Shown piece by piece: positions 8,990 to 16,728 of a DNA stretch of 64,000 bases (positions are counted from its first letter, which is position 1; each line of letters starts with the position of its first letter). Under the pieces are notes generated by a model. It saw only the letters and a program-made list of their open reading frames with translations. It was not told the origin of the DNA and searched no databases. Source of the DNA: JABFRG01 sp046351415 (GTDB taxonomy: Bacteria; Myxococcota_A; Polyangia; Polyangiales; Polyangiaceae); NCBI GenBank assembly GCA_046351415.1, contig JAXLYO010000003.1, forward strand, positions 62,001 to 126,000, given 5' to 3'. Position numbers and translations under genes: made by a program.

Positions 8990-9859
8990 CTACACGAATC
9001 GAAACGAAGCTTCGCGCGCGATGTAGGGAACGTAGCGGTAGTCGCGAATGGATGTCACGACGCCGCTCTCCCAGTCGAGCAGAATGAAATACGCTGGCGA
9101 AGACGCATCTCCCTCGAAAGCCGCGAGGGCGAGCGTTCCCTCGAGTTCCACCAAGCGAAGTGTGACGGACTCTTTGGCATAGCGACCGAAATACATGCCC
9201 ACGGCTTTGCCCTGGCGCTGCGACTTCGACACGAGGTCGAGACGGCAATCTTCTCCGACGAGGGCTCGCACGCCATCCCAGTCTTTGGCGTTGAAGAGCG
9301 ATGCATACTTCTCCAGGGAGGCTCGGGCCGTGGCTTCGGCGAGGGCATCGCCGCCTTCTGCTTCTCGAAGCTTCGCGCGCCCTCGGACGAGTGATGCTTT
9401 CACGGCCATGATCGTGGTTCCCATGGTTTCGGCGGTCTCTTCGAGGGAGTGTCCGAGCACGTCCTTCAGAATGACCGCACTTCGCTCTCTGACGGGAAGC
9501 GTCAAGAAGTGAACGAGCGCCGCGCGCACGACGGCGGGATCCGGCGCGTCTTCGTAGCCGACCACTTCAGAAAGGTCTGCTCTCGACTCGGTGTACTTTC
9601 GCCCGTGGCTCTTCAAGAAATCGAGCGCCGCATTGTGCGCGATCTTGAAGAGCCACGGCCGAAGAGGCGGCGTCTCCGGATTGAGCGAGAGAGCGTAGAA
9701 GCCCTTCGCCAGCGCTTCTTGGACGATGTCTTCGCCTTCGATGACGGAGCCGGTGAGCCGTGCGCAGTAGCGATGGAGCTCGGGTCGTATTTCGTGGACG
9801 GCCTCGAGGAATGCTTCTCGTGCGGTGGCGACCGCCGCTTCCAGCGTCGTAGAGGACAT
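8990..9859 (-). CDS. ECF-type RNA polymerase sigma factor with SnoaL-like C-terminal domain
   Basis: 289 residues, about 100 longer than a plain ECF sigma factor. Region 2 is seen in EDIVQEALAKGFYAL and PWLFKIAHNAALDFLKS. Region 4 is in LPVRERSAVILKDVLGHSLEETAETMGTT, followed by AVKASLVRGRAKL. From about residue 175 a NTF2/SnoaL-like domain begins (YASLFNAKDWDGVRALVGEDCRLDL), as in ECF41/SigJ-type factors where the tail tunes activity. No anti-sigma gene or carboxymuconolactone-decarboxylase-type partner is adjacent, so the signal is unknown. Confidence 0.88.
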   Translation of the reverse strand: MSSTTLEAAVATAREAFLEAVHEIRPELHRYCARLTGSVIEGEDIVQEALAKGFYALSLNPETPPLRPWLFKIAHNAALDFLKSHGRKYTESRADLSEVVGYEDAPDPAVVRAALVHFLTLPVRERSAVILKDVLGHSLEETAETMGTTIMAVKASLVRGRAKLREAEGGDALAEATARASLEKYASLFNAKDWDGVRALVGEDCRLDLVSKSQRQGKAVGMYFGRYAKESVTLRLVELEGTLALAAFEGDASSPAYFILLDWESGVVTSIRDYRYVPYIAREASFRFV

Positions 9860-9918
9860 GACGCCTCGCTACTACCACGCCTTGCCGTGCGGCCGACCTG
9901 CCATCGCGCCGCGATTCC

Positions 9919-10386
9919 TTATTTGCCCGTTGTGCGCATGCGGTTGTTCTTCGGATTGTGTTCGACCTCCGCGAGGCCGAGTGCTTCGAGCACCGGCGGC
10001 ACATACATGCCGAATCGACCGCGCAGACCCTTCTTGAGGCCGTACCAGCCCTTCACCGGGTTCTTCTCGGATCGTCCCCAAGCTTCGACCGTGCCTTCGG
10101 CTGCAGGCTTCTGTTCGTCTGCGGACCCGAGGAGCATCCAGTCACCGTGCTTCGCGAGCATCTTGGCGAGATCGTCGATGGCGCGCAGGTGATAGCGAAG
10201 CTGCGTTTTGCCTACCTGTACGACGAGGGCCGGCGGGTCTGCTTCTGCGTCACGATAGGCTTCGTACTCCGCCGTCCCAGGCGGGGTCTTCAGTTTCCAG
10301 GGCTTTGCCTTGGTACCTTCGCCGGTCGGCTTGCTCGTCTTCGATGGTTTCGCTTCGCTGGGGGCCATTCCGTTGTCTCCTGCCAT
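9919..10386 (-). CDS. Conserved hypothetical protein, 155 aa
   Basis: The start at 10386 is preferred because the 99 codons upstream in this frame are Arg/Ser-rich and look non-coding. The first 30 residues are Lys/Ser/Thr-rich and disordered. The rest is a compact domain (KPWKLKTPPGTAEYEAYRD, then GDWMLLGSADEQKP, GWYGLKKGLRGRFGMYVPP). I have the impression of a small conserved family of unknown function; no catalytic motif is apparent. It may form an operon with nothing: the sigma gene lies 59 bp downstream on the same strand. Confidence 0.6.
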   Translation of the reverse strand: MAGDNGMAPSEAKPSKTSKPTGEGTKAKPWKLKTPPGTAEYEAYRDAEADPPALVVQVGKTQLRYHLRAIDDLAKMLAKHGDWMLLGSADEQKPAAEGTVEAWGRSEKNPVKGWYGLKKGLRGRFGMYVPPVLEALGLAEVEHNPKNNRMRTTGK

Positions 10387-10525
10387 GACGACGACCGGCG
10401 TCGCAAAAAGGATGCGGCGATTCGAAGAAAGACGTCCGATTTTTCCCAAGCGATGGACACTGCTGCCGAATTTTCCTCTGCGTGGGCTGCGCGGCCTCCC
10501 GTCTCTGGAGTACGATGCTCGCCGC

Positions 10526-10912
10526 ATGGCTGCGAAGAAGAACTCTGCGCCCGCGACTGTTGCCGAATACATCGAATCACGGCCTCCAGAGCACCAACGG
10601 CTCCTCCGCCGCGTTCGGACCATCCTTCGGCAAGCGATTCCGGAGGCCGAGGAGTGCATCTCGTATGGCATGCCGACGTACAAGATCGAGGGTAAGGCGG
10701 CGATCCACTTTGCCGGGTGGAAGGCGCATTTCTCTCTCTACCCGGTAACAGCAGCGCTCGTGCAGGAACTCGCGGAAACGCTAGAGCGCGCGAAGTACGA
10801 GATCGAGAAGGGCACGATTCGCATCGCCTACGAGGGCACCATGCCGACGCACTTCATTCAGCGCGTCGCGCGACTGCGTACAGCCGCTGTCCTATCGCGA
10901 CGGAAGGGCTAG
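10526..10912 (+). CDS. DUF1801 (YdhG/iron-chaperone-like) family protein
   Basis: 128 residues from the ATG at 10526 (MAAKKNS). It carries the DUF1801 pattern: TVAEYIESRPPEHQRLL, then IPEAEECISYGMPTYK, AAIHFAGWKAHFSLYP, and a C-terminal KGTIRIAYEGTMPTHFIQR. Members resemble frataxin-like folds and one has been described as an iron chaperone, but the general function is unknown. It stands alone and is divergent from the 155-aa hypothetical gene. Confidence 0.82.
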   Translation: MAAKKNSAPATVAEYIESRPPEHQRLLRRVRTILRQAIPEAEECISYGMPTYKIEGKAAIHFAGWKAHFSLYPVTAALVQELAETLERAKYEIEKGTIRIAYEGTMPTHFIQRVARLRTAAVLSRRKG

Positions 10913-10995
10913 ACCTCGTTTATCGATCATTGACCACCCTCACGCCCTCGGCAGAATCCAGCGGAGGCGCGGGGCGCGGCGAAGTGAGAGCGAAC

Positions 10996-11074
10996 GCAAA
11001 AATCCCCGGCCAGCAGCCGCCGACTCGGCCGCCTCGTCGGGAGGCGTCCAGACATGCGGCCGGGGATTTTGTGC
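10996..11074. repeat. Long inverted repeat/structured RNA candidate
   Basis: AAAATCCCCGGCC at 10999-11011 is the exact reverse complement of GGCCGGGGATTTT at 11058-11070. Three more pairs (GCA/TGC) form if one G is bulged. The 46-nt loop holds a second hairpin, CGCCTC-GTCGG-GAGGCG (11030-11046). Each arm ends in an A/T run, so it could act as a bidirectional terminator downstream of the DUF1801 gene, or as a structured small RNA. Confidence 0.5.
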
Positions 11075-11221
11075 GGAGAGGAAACGAAGCCGTGACCCCG
11101 CGACCCGCGGGTCTTCTGCACATAGCCACAGCTATGCAACGCCTTCTGAATTCCGATCGAGCAACGACGAAGTCGGCCTAGAACGTATTGAGGCGACGAG
11201 GCTGCATGGTTCGAATGCGCC

Positions 11222-11245
11222 TGTATCGGACAGTGTATCGATACA
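11222..11245. promoter_or_regulatory. Palindromic operator TGTATCGATACA plus half site
   Basis: TGTATCG at 11222-11228 is followed by the perfect palindrome TGTATCGATACA at 11234-11245, about 80-105 bp upstream of the lipoprotein gene at 11328. It is the same 12-mer as at 6516-6527. Both copies are intergenic, and each has one additional half site. Confidence 0.45.
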
Positions 11246-11327
11246 GCGGGCTACGGCTTCGTTGGAGGAGTTTCTCGCAAATAACCGCGACTTAGAGCGT
11301 GGCGCGGCGTTTGCAGAACGGAGGAGC

Positions 11328-11675
11328 ATGAACTCGAAAAGCCTCCTCGCTGTCCTCATGACCACCGTCGCTCTCGCCTTTGGCTCTGGCTGTGCGGTCG
11401 AAACCCACAACGCGGACATCGTCGTGCCGGAGCGCCCCACGCCCGATCCCACCCCCGTCGCGCCCATCGTGAAGAAGACCTCGACCTCCGAGCTTCGTGT
11501 CTCCGCGCACGACGAAGCAACGCTCGTTCGCCTCGCGTCCACGTGCTCGCGCTCTTCGGAGACGACCTTCACGATCACGTTCTGCAACACGCAAACGTGG
11601 GACCTCGTCGACCACGAACGAGTCGTCGAGCATCTTGGCGCGCTGCCGAACGTGAAGCTCGTCTTCGAGAAGTGA
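11328..11675 (+). CDS. Small putative lipoprotein
   Basis: 115 residues starting at the ATG preceded by a strong GGAGGAG. The signal peptide ends in GSGC, and a Pro/Thr-rich linker (PERPTPDPTPVAP) follows. The C-terminal part has a Cys pair (STCSRS, FCNTQTWDLVDHERV) and no recognised domain. It sits downstream of the TGTATCGATACA operator and may be controlled by it. Confidence 0.6.
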   Translation: MNSKSLLAVLMTTVALAFGSGCAVETHNADIVVPERPTPDPTPVAPIVKKTSTSELRVSAHDEATLVRLASTCSRSSETTFTITFCNTQTWDLVDHERVVEHLGALPNVKLVFEK

Positions 11676-11711
11676 GCCTCGCGCTGGAGCGCCACGCGAG
11701 TCCTGCCGAAC

Positions 11712-12371
11712 TCAGGTCGACCGAGGACGCTCGCGCACGAACACCACGTGCGTGGCCGCTTCCGTCGGGACGTGTTCTCGGACGCGGAAACCGAGCGACG
11801 GAAGATCGATCCCGGAGAGCAAGTGCTCGCCGCGACCGAGCAGGACGGGCGAGAACGCGAGGTGCATCTCGTCGACGAGACCAGCCCGAAGGAACTGCCG
11901 GATGGTCTCGACACCGCCACCGATGCGCACGTCCTTTTCTCCCGCTGCTTCTTTGGCGCGCCGAAGAGCTTCTTCGACACCGCCCGTGACGAAGTGGAAG
12001 GTCGTGCCCCCCTCCATCGCGATCGATTCGCGTGCATGGTGCGTGAGGATGAACACGGGCACGTGATAAGGCGGATTGTCGCCCCACCACCCACGCCACG
12101 AGTCGTTCGGCCAGGAGCCGCGGATGGGACCGAACATGTTTCGACCCAGAATCCACGCGCCAACGTTTTCGATACCGCGCTTCGCGAACGCGTCATGTAC
12201 GTCCGTCGTGCCGCCGGTCTTGCCGACGATCGCTTGGAACGTTGCCGTCGGGAAGAACCACTGGTGGAGATTCGGGCCTCCTTTGCCGAGAGGATTTTGC
12301 TCGTTCTGATCGGCGCCGGCGCCAAAACCGTCGAGGGAGACCGAGAAACCGTGAATGCGAACCTTGCTCAT
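11712..12371 (-). CDS. Dihydrofolate reductase-like (RibD C-terminal domain) protein
   Basis: 219 residues. The family signature is visible: HGFSVSLDGFGAG at the N-terminus, GAWILGRNMFGPIRGSW, VPVFILTHHARE, and a C-terminal IGGGVETIRQFLRAGLVDEMHL with LLGRGEHLL. These proteins share the NADPH-binding fold of DHFR and RibD, but the substrates of stand-alone members are mostly unknown. The gene is divergent from aqpS; a second, unrelated copy of the family lies at 36049-36612. Confidence 0.85.
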   Translation of the reverse strand: MSKVRIHGFSVSLDGFGAGADQNEQNPLGKGGPNLHQWFFPTATFQAIVGKTGGTTDVHDAFAKRGIENVGAWILGRNMFGPIRGSWPNDSWRGWWGDNPPYHVPVFILTHHARESIAMEGGTTFHFVTGGVEEALRRAKEAAGEKDVRIGGGVETIRQFLRAGLVDEMHLAFSPVLLGRGEHLLSGIDLPSLGFRVREHVPTEAATHVVFVRERPRST

Positions 12372-12431
12372 GGTCGTTCCCGACGCTTACCGCCGAAACG
12401 CCTCGATGTCGCGGAACTTCATGGACGTTGG

Positions 12432-12457
12432 GCTTCGCAAAACTTATGGTTCGAAGC
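12432..12457. promoter_or_regulatory. Inverted repeat upstream of aqpS
   Basis: GCTTCG (12432-12437) and CGAAGC (12452-12457) flank an AT-rich 14-bp centre that could hold a -10 box, 15 bp before the aqpS start. An ArsR-type regulator would be expected for this operon, but none is encoded beside it. Confidence 0.3.
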
Positions 12458-12472
12458 GAGAAGGCTATCCCG

Positions 12473-13180
12473 ATGGCGCACGAATCCGAGGCGAGTCTGC
12501 AGGTGTCCTTGTCGCGAAAGCTCGTCGCGGAGGCTCTCGGTACGGCGCTCTTGCTCGCGGTGGTCGTGGGCTCCGGCATCATGGGCGATCAACTGGCGCC
12601 GCAATCGACAGCGTTGGCACTGCTCGCGAACACGCTGGCCACCGGTGCCGGACTCGTGGCGCTCATCCTCACCTTCGGGCCGGTGTCCGGTGCGCATTTC
12701 AATCCCGTCGTGAGTCTCGGAGACGCCATCACGGGCTCGATGCCGTGGAGCCATCTTCCTGGTTACGTCGTCGCGCAGGTCGCAGGGGCCTTCGCGGGGG
12801 TTGTCGCTGCGCATGGCATGTTCGGCAAGCCCTTGTTCGAGGCATCCCAGCACGTGAGGAGCGGCGCGTCGCAAGGGTTGAGTGAGTTCATCGCGACCTT
12901 TGGGCTGCTCGCGATCATCTGGGGGTGTTCGCGCCGTCGCCCGACCGCAACGCCCTTTGCAGTGGGCGCGTACATCACGTCTGCTTACTGGTTCACCTCG
13001 TCGACTTCATTTGCCAACCCCGCTGTCACACTCGCGCGCTCGATGACGAACACGTTCGCGGGGATCCGGCCGGCCGATGTGCCGGTTTTCGTCATCACAC
13101 AGATTTTGGGCGCCCTCGCTGCTACGTTCCTCTTTCGATGGCTCGTGCCCCCGCACGACCCTGGAGGAACGAAGGCATGA
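12473..13180 (+). CDS. aqpS: Aquaglyceroporin-type channel, probable arsenite efflux channel
   Basis: 235 residues from the ATG at 12473. It is a MIP-family channel with six hydrophobic segments and two half-helix motifs: HFNPVVS (a degenerate NPV in place of NPA) and FANPAVT. Its gene overlaps the arsenate reductase gene by ATGA, as in ars operons where the AqpS channel lets arsenite leave the cell after ArsC reduces arsenate. The arsenic role is inferred from this linkage; glycerol or other small solutes are alternatives. Confidence 0.85.
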   Translation: MAHESEASLQVSLSRKLVAEALGTALLLAVVVGSGIMGDQLAPQSTALALLANTLATGAGLVALILTFGPVSGAHFNPVVSLGDAITGSMPWSHLPGYVVAQVAGAFAGVVAAHGMFGKPLFEASQHVRSGASQGLSEFIATFGLLAIIWGCSRRRPTATPFAVGAYITSAYWFTSSTSFANPAVTLARSMTNTFAGIRPADVPVFVITQILGALAATFLFRWLVPPHDPGGTKA

Positions 13181-13587
13181 AGGTTGTTCTGTTCGCATGC
13201 GTGCACAATGCAGGTCGTTCTCAGATGGCCGCCGCGTTCTTCAATGCGATGGCAGACGCCACGAGGGCGCGCGCCATCTCGGCAGGAACTGAGCCCGGCT
13301 CCGCGGTGCACCCCGAAGTCGTGGTGGCCATGCGCGAAGTTGGTCTCGACCTCCGCGATGTCCAGCCAACCCGGCTCACGCAGGAGCTCGCAGAGAGCGC
13401 GTCACTCCTCGTCACCATGGGGTGCGGCGAAGCATGCCCTGTCGTCCCCGGGCTCCCGCGAGAAGATTGGCCCCTCGAAGACCCCAAAGGAAAGTCCGGG
13501 AGCGAGGTGCTCCGCATTCGCGATACCGTTCGTGCGCGCGTAGCCGAGCTCATCGCGCGTGAGCATTGGGGCCCCCGCACTCCATAA
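13177..13587 (+). CDS. arsC: Arsenate reductase, low-molecular-weight phosphatase type
   Basis: 136 residues, the normal length. The P-loop CVHNAGRS gives Cys8-x5-Arg14, the nucleophile and anion-binding Arg. MGCGEACPVVPG supplies the second redox Cys region, and LEDPKG supplies the acid Asp of the LMW-PTPase fold. It reduces arsenate to arsenite in the cytosol, for export by the upstream AqpS. It is translationally coupled to aqpS (ATGA overlap), with GGAGG ahead of the start. Confidence 0.92.
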   Translation: MKVVLFACVHNAGRSQMAAAFFNAMADATRARAISAGTEPGSAVHPEVVVAMREVGLDLRDVQPTRLTQELAESASLLVTMGCGEACPVVPGLPREDWPLEDPKGKSGSEVLRIRDTVRARVAELIAREHWGPRTP

Positions 13588-13694
13588 AATGTCCGATTGA
13601 GTCGCGCCGGGAAAGGGCGAGGCGAGGGAAGAACCGGTGGCACGCCCACGTAGGTAGACGTGCGCCTCGCGGTTGCGGGGGCAAGGATTGCCGC

Positions 13695-14501
13695 ATGTCC
13701 CGCACCTTTTCTGTCGCCCGTATGATCGCCGTGCTGAGTGCCTTGGGCTCCCTTTCGCTCTACGCCTGCACCACGACGAACGTCTATGTCGTCGGTGAAG
13801 ACGGAGGCCGCTCTGCGACGCAGACCCCGACGACGTCCCCCACCTCGACCTCCCCACTGGGGAACCCCGATGCATCGACCTCCACCAAGGACGCAAGCTC
13901 CGACGCGGTGAGTGATGCGGGCAGGGACGCAGAGACCACGAAAGACGGGGGCGGGGACAGCGCGGTCGACTCAGGCAAGCCCTGGGTCGGACCGGCCTGC
14001 GCTCGCTCGAAACCGAGCACGGCGCAATTCAAGTGGAGTCTCCCGCACGACCTTCCGGCCTGCAACGCTCTCGACATGAAGTTCATCACCGAGGAGCTCG
14101 TCAAAGGTGCGTCGTATCGATCCATCGAGACGCGCCTTTTCAACCAAACGTGTGCGTCGTGCGTCTTCTCGGAACTCGCAGACGGAAGCTGGGGACCCAT
14201 CGTTTTCACGACACCCGGCGGGAGCACGGGCTTCAAGAATTTCGGTGGATGTTACATCGACCAAGGGAAGACCCCCACATGCGGTCAAGACTACGCAAAG
14301 CTCGACTATTGCTGGCGTGGCGTCTGCGACCAATGCGCGACTCAACAAGAGCTCAACACCTGTTTGCAGCGAAGTTCCACCGAAGCCGACGGGCCTTGCT
14401 ACGCGGAGTACAATGCGGCGAGCACGTCGTGTGGAGGGCTTGCACCCGTTGCAGGCTGCACCGACCTGTTCGAAGCCATCCAGACGATGTGTGGCCAGTA
14501 G
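13695..14501 (+). CDS. Putative lipoprotein with Ser/Thr/Asp-rich linker
   Basis: 268 residues from the ATG at 13695. A signal peptide ends in LSLYAC, followed by about 70 residues of low-complexity Thr/Ser/Asp/Gly linker. The C-terminal domain has ten or more Cys (CASCVF, GGCYID, TCGQDY, YCWRGVCDQCATQQELNTC), so it is likely a disulfide-stabilised extracellular domain. No enzyme motif is seen and the family is not recognised. Confidence 0.65.
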   Translation: MSRTFSVARMIAVLSALGSLSLYACTTTNVYVVGEDGGRSATQTPTTSPTSTSPLGNPDASTSTKDASSDAVSDAGRDAETTKDGGGDSAVDSGKPWVGPACARSKPSTAQFKWSLPHDLPACNALDMKFITEELVKGASYRSIETRLFNQTCASCVFSELADGSWGPIVFTTPGGSTGFKNFGGCYIDQGKTPTCGQDYAKLDYCWRGVCDQCATQQELNTCLQRSSTEADGPCYAEYNAASTSCGGLAPVAGCTDLFEAIQTMCGQ

Positions 14502-14538
14502 AAGTCGGGGCTAAGGCGCACCACGCACCACACGACAC

Positions 14539-14577
14539 TTGACAGTATTGCCATATGGCTATATAGCTATGTGGCAA
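14539..14577 (+). promoter_or_regulatory. Promoter with overlapping 30-bp palindromic operator, first arsR module
   Basis: TTGACA (14539-14544), a 17-bp spacer and TATAGC (14562-14567) make a near-consensus promoter. The ATG at 14577 lies nine bases after the -10 box, so the transcript should be leaderless. An imperfect 30-bp palindrome (14548-14577), with outer arms TTGCCA/TGGCAA and centre GCTATATAGC, covers the spacer, -10 box and the first base of the start codon. Binding by the ArsR product would shut off its own promoter. Confidence 0.7.
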
Positions 14578-14924
14578 TGCTTGATCAGGAACGACTCGAT
14601 ACGATCTTCATGGCGCTGGCCGACAAGACGAGGCGCGCCATGCTCGCCCGCTTGGCGGAAGGTGAAGCGACCGTCTCCGAACTCGCGGAGCCGTTTGGTT
14701 TGGCACAGCCCACCATTTCGAAGCATTTGCGGGTGCTTGAAGAGGCCGGGCTCATCGAACAGAGCCGTGAAGCGCAGAGGCGTCCTCGGAGGCTCGTCGT
14801 TGGCGGCCCGCTCAAAGATGTCGACGCATGGATCGGGCCCTTCCGCCAACAGTGGGAGGCCCGCTTCGATGGCCTCGCGCGTCTGCTCGAAGAGAAGAAG
14901 AACCGAAAGGAACACCGGCGATGA
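14577..14924 (+). CDS. ArsR-family transcriptional regulator, module 1
   Basis: 115 residues, a winged-helix protein of the metal-independent branch that is paired with SRPBCC/AHSA1 proteins. The HTH is seen in ALADKTRRAMLARLAEGE and VSELAEPFGLAQPTISKHLR, with the wing VLEEAGLIEQSREAQRR. No metal-binding CxCxC motif is present. The start is taken at 14577 rather than the GTG at 14571, because the promoter predicts a leaderless message. Its stop overlaps the SRPBCC start as ATGA. Confidence 0.88.
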   Translation: MLDQERLDTIFMALADKTRRAMLARLAEGEATVSELAEPFGLAQPTISKHLRVLEEAGLIEQSREAQRRPRRLVVGGPLKDVDAWIGPFRQQWEARFDGLARLLEEKKNRKEHRR

Positions 14925-15367
14925 ACGCACTGAAGACCGTTTTGGATCGCGAGACCTCCACCATCACCTTCCGTCGCACGTTCGTCGCATCCCGCGAAGA
15001 CGTGTTCGACGCGTGGACCGATCCGGAGCAACTCAAGCTCTGGTGGGACCCCACTGGAACACCCCTTTCGGAATGCACGGTGGACCTTCGCCCGGGGGGG
15101 ACGTTTCGCTTCGTGAACGCAAGCTCGCACGCGCCGCCGTTCTCGGGGGTCTACAAGGTAATCGAGCGGCCAAGCGAGCTCGCTTTCGACGCCATGGGAG
15201 CCTACGGCACCGTGCGACTGGAAGCGGACGGGCAGCACACGCGCATGACGGTCACGATTCGCTGTGCGACGCCGGAAGCGTTCGATCATTTCGTCACGCT
15301 GGGTATCGATACGGGCACGGACCAAACGCTCGACAATCTCGTCGCGCACGTGACGCGAAAGTCGTAG
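14921..15367 (+). CDS. SRPBCC/AHSA1-family protein, module 1
   Basis: 148 residues with the usual AHSA1 pattern: ITFRRTFVASREDVFDAWTD, LKLWWDPTG, DLRPGGTFRFVN, FSGVYKVIERPSELAF, ending in DNLVAHVTRKS. The fold binds hydrophobic ligands in a deep cavity; the ligand is unknown. Translationally coupled to the ArsR gene, a common pairing in which the SRPBCC protein may sense or process the small molecule. Confidence 0.88.
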   Translation: MNALKTVLDRETSTITFRRTFVASREDVFDAWTDPEQLKLWWDPTGTPLSECTVDLRPGGTFRFVNASSHAPPFSGVYKVIERPSELAFDAMGAYGTVRLEADGQHTRMTVTIRCATPEAFDHFVTLGIDTGTDQTLDNLVAHVTRKS

Positions 15368-15485
15368 TCGCGCCGACCCGCTTCGACGCTCATGCAACGG
15401 CGTCGGAATCCTTGGTGGAACTGCCACGCGGTGCAACCGCATGAATCGACGCCATCGCCAGACCGTTCGCTGCGTTCGCGTGTGC

Positions 15486-15785
15486 TCAGATAGTGCCCGA
15501 TCCGTCGTCCTCGGGCACGGGGCCCCCCCAAGGCCGCCCACGCCATTCCCATAGCCTTTCGATCGCGATGCGGACCGCTTCTCCCGGCTCCGGCGGGGGT
15601 CCGCCGCTCTTGGTTAGGTAGAGCACGTTCCACGTGCGAATCTTCGCCAAGACGTACCCTTCCTCCACCTCGGCATCGTCGACGATGTCCACTTCGCGTA
15701 GGATGTCAGGTGCCAGAAATCGGTGGAGGCGCACCCCGCGTCGATACTTTTTTCGACGGAAGTAGCGGAGCCATCGCGCAATCAT
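15486..15785 (-). CDS. Hypothetical protein, 99 aa
   Basis: The start at 15785 is preferred over 15866, which would overlap the divergent gene. The protein is basic at the N-terminus (MIARWLRYFRRKKYRRG), followed by an acidic DIVDDAEVEEGYVLAK and a Pro/Gly-rich tail. Not recognised. Only 32 bp separate its start from that of the divergent lipoprotein gene. Confidence 0.5.
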   Translation of the reverse strand: MIARWLRYFRRKKYRRGVRLHRFLAPDILREVDIVDDAEVEEGYVLAKIRTWNVLYLTKSGGPPPEPGEAVRIAIERLWEWRGRPWGGPVPEDDGSGTI

Positions 15786-15817
15786 CGAACAGAAAATAGC
15801 AGGTGCTGAGAACGTCC

Positions 15818-16654
15818 ATGGCGAGAAAACTTTCACTGTCGAGGTCGGCTCTCGTCGCAACGGCACTCTTCGCAGTCGCCTGCCGCGACCGAGGACAGGC
15901 CGTCAGCACGTGGGGAGGGCCCATGGAGTACCCGTCCGCGCCAACGGTGATCACGGTTGCTACCGCATCGAGTTCACCGGCGATGCCCGCACCCTCGGCG
16001 CTTTCCGCAGATGCTTCGAAGCCTCCCGTATGGGTCGCAGGCACCGCGGTGCCGCCTGAGCTCGCGCGCGCGAAGTCGGTCTTGGCCTATTGCCTCGACT
16101 ACGTCGGCCAGGCGAAGAAGGCTCTTGCAGGGTTTCAGTCGAGCCTGCCTCGGAAAGCGCCTTCCTGTCAGCAAACGAAACTGCCCGTGACGTACGAGCC
16201 CAGCGTCGGGGCACCCGTTGTAACGGCCGTGGCGCTCGAAGAAGGACTCGCGTCCCTGTCGCGCCTCCTCGTGACTCTGCCGGACGGCGTCGTGGCTCTT
16301 CCGGTCGATTGGGCTGTCGATCTGCGTCACAGCTCTCAGTCCCCCCAGCACGGGGAGACGCTCGAAGCATTGACCTATCGTGCCGGACGCCTCATCGCAG
16401 TGGTAGGCCGAGCGCAGGGATTCTCAAATGACGATGGCACACCGGCCTTCGTCCTGCGTCGAAGTGTGGTTGCTTGCGCCGTTGCCCCAAAGTATGCATG
16501 CTACACGTACTATCCTGACGAAATGAAGAAGGAGACGTTCTTGGGCATGAAGGTGCGCGCCTGGGAGGCTACGACGATACAGTGGTCGACGCTTGCCTGG
16601 CGCGACTTCCATGATTTCGAGGTGGAGGAGGGCCAGATTCGAATTCTTCCGTAG
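15818..16654 (+). CDS. Putative lipoprotein, function unknown
   Basis: 278 residues from the ATG at 15818. The signal ends in LFAVAC and an Ala/Ser/Pro-rich linker follows. The mature domain has a few Cys, a segment DYVGQAKKALAGFQSSL, and a C-terminal FHDFEVEEGQIRILP. No known family was recognised; secretion is the only firm prediction. Confidence 0.6.
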   Translation: MARKLSLSRSALVATALFAVACRDRGQAVSTWGGPMEYPSAPTVITVATASSSPAMPAPSALSADASKPPVWVAGTAVPPELARAKSVLAYCLDYVGQAKKALAGFQSSLPRKAPSCQQTKLPVTYEPSVGAPVVTAVALEEGLASLSRLLVTLPDGVVALPVDWAVDLRHSSQSPQHGETLEALTYRAGRLIAVVGRAQGFSNDDGTPAFVLRRSVVACAVAPKYACYTYYPDEMKKETFLGMKVRAWEATTIQWSTLAWRDFHDFEVEEGQIRILP

Positions 16655-16728
16655 CACGGGATCTTGCGAGGCTTGCTGACGCGGGCGGCCGGGGAAGACA
16701 ACTCGCTCTGAGTGCGTATACTCCTCGT

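Larger units (their letters stand above)
10913..11327. other. 415-bp intergenic region with structured repeat and operator
   Basis: There is no convincing gene; short ORFs here have no family and no ribosome-binding site. The region contains a long inverted repeat (10996-11074) and the TGTATCGATACA operator (11222-11245) described separately. No tRNA-like cloverleaf was seen. Confidence 0.6.

Noticed and set aside
15301..15315. A GTATCGATAC match resembling the 6516/11234 palindrome
   Set aside because: It lies inside the coding sequence of the module 1 SRPBCC gene, lacks the flanking T and A, and has no half site.
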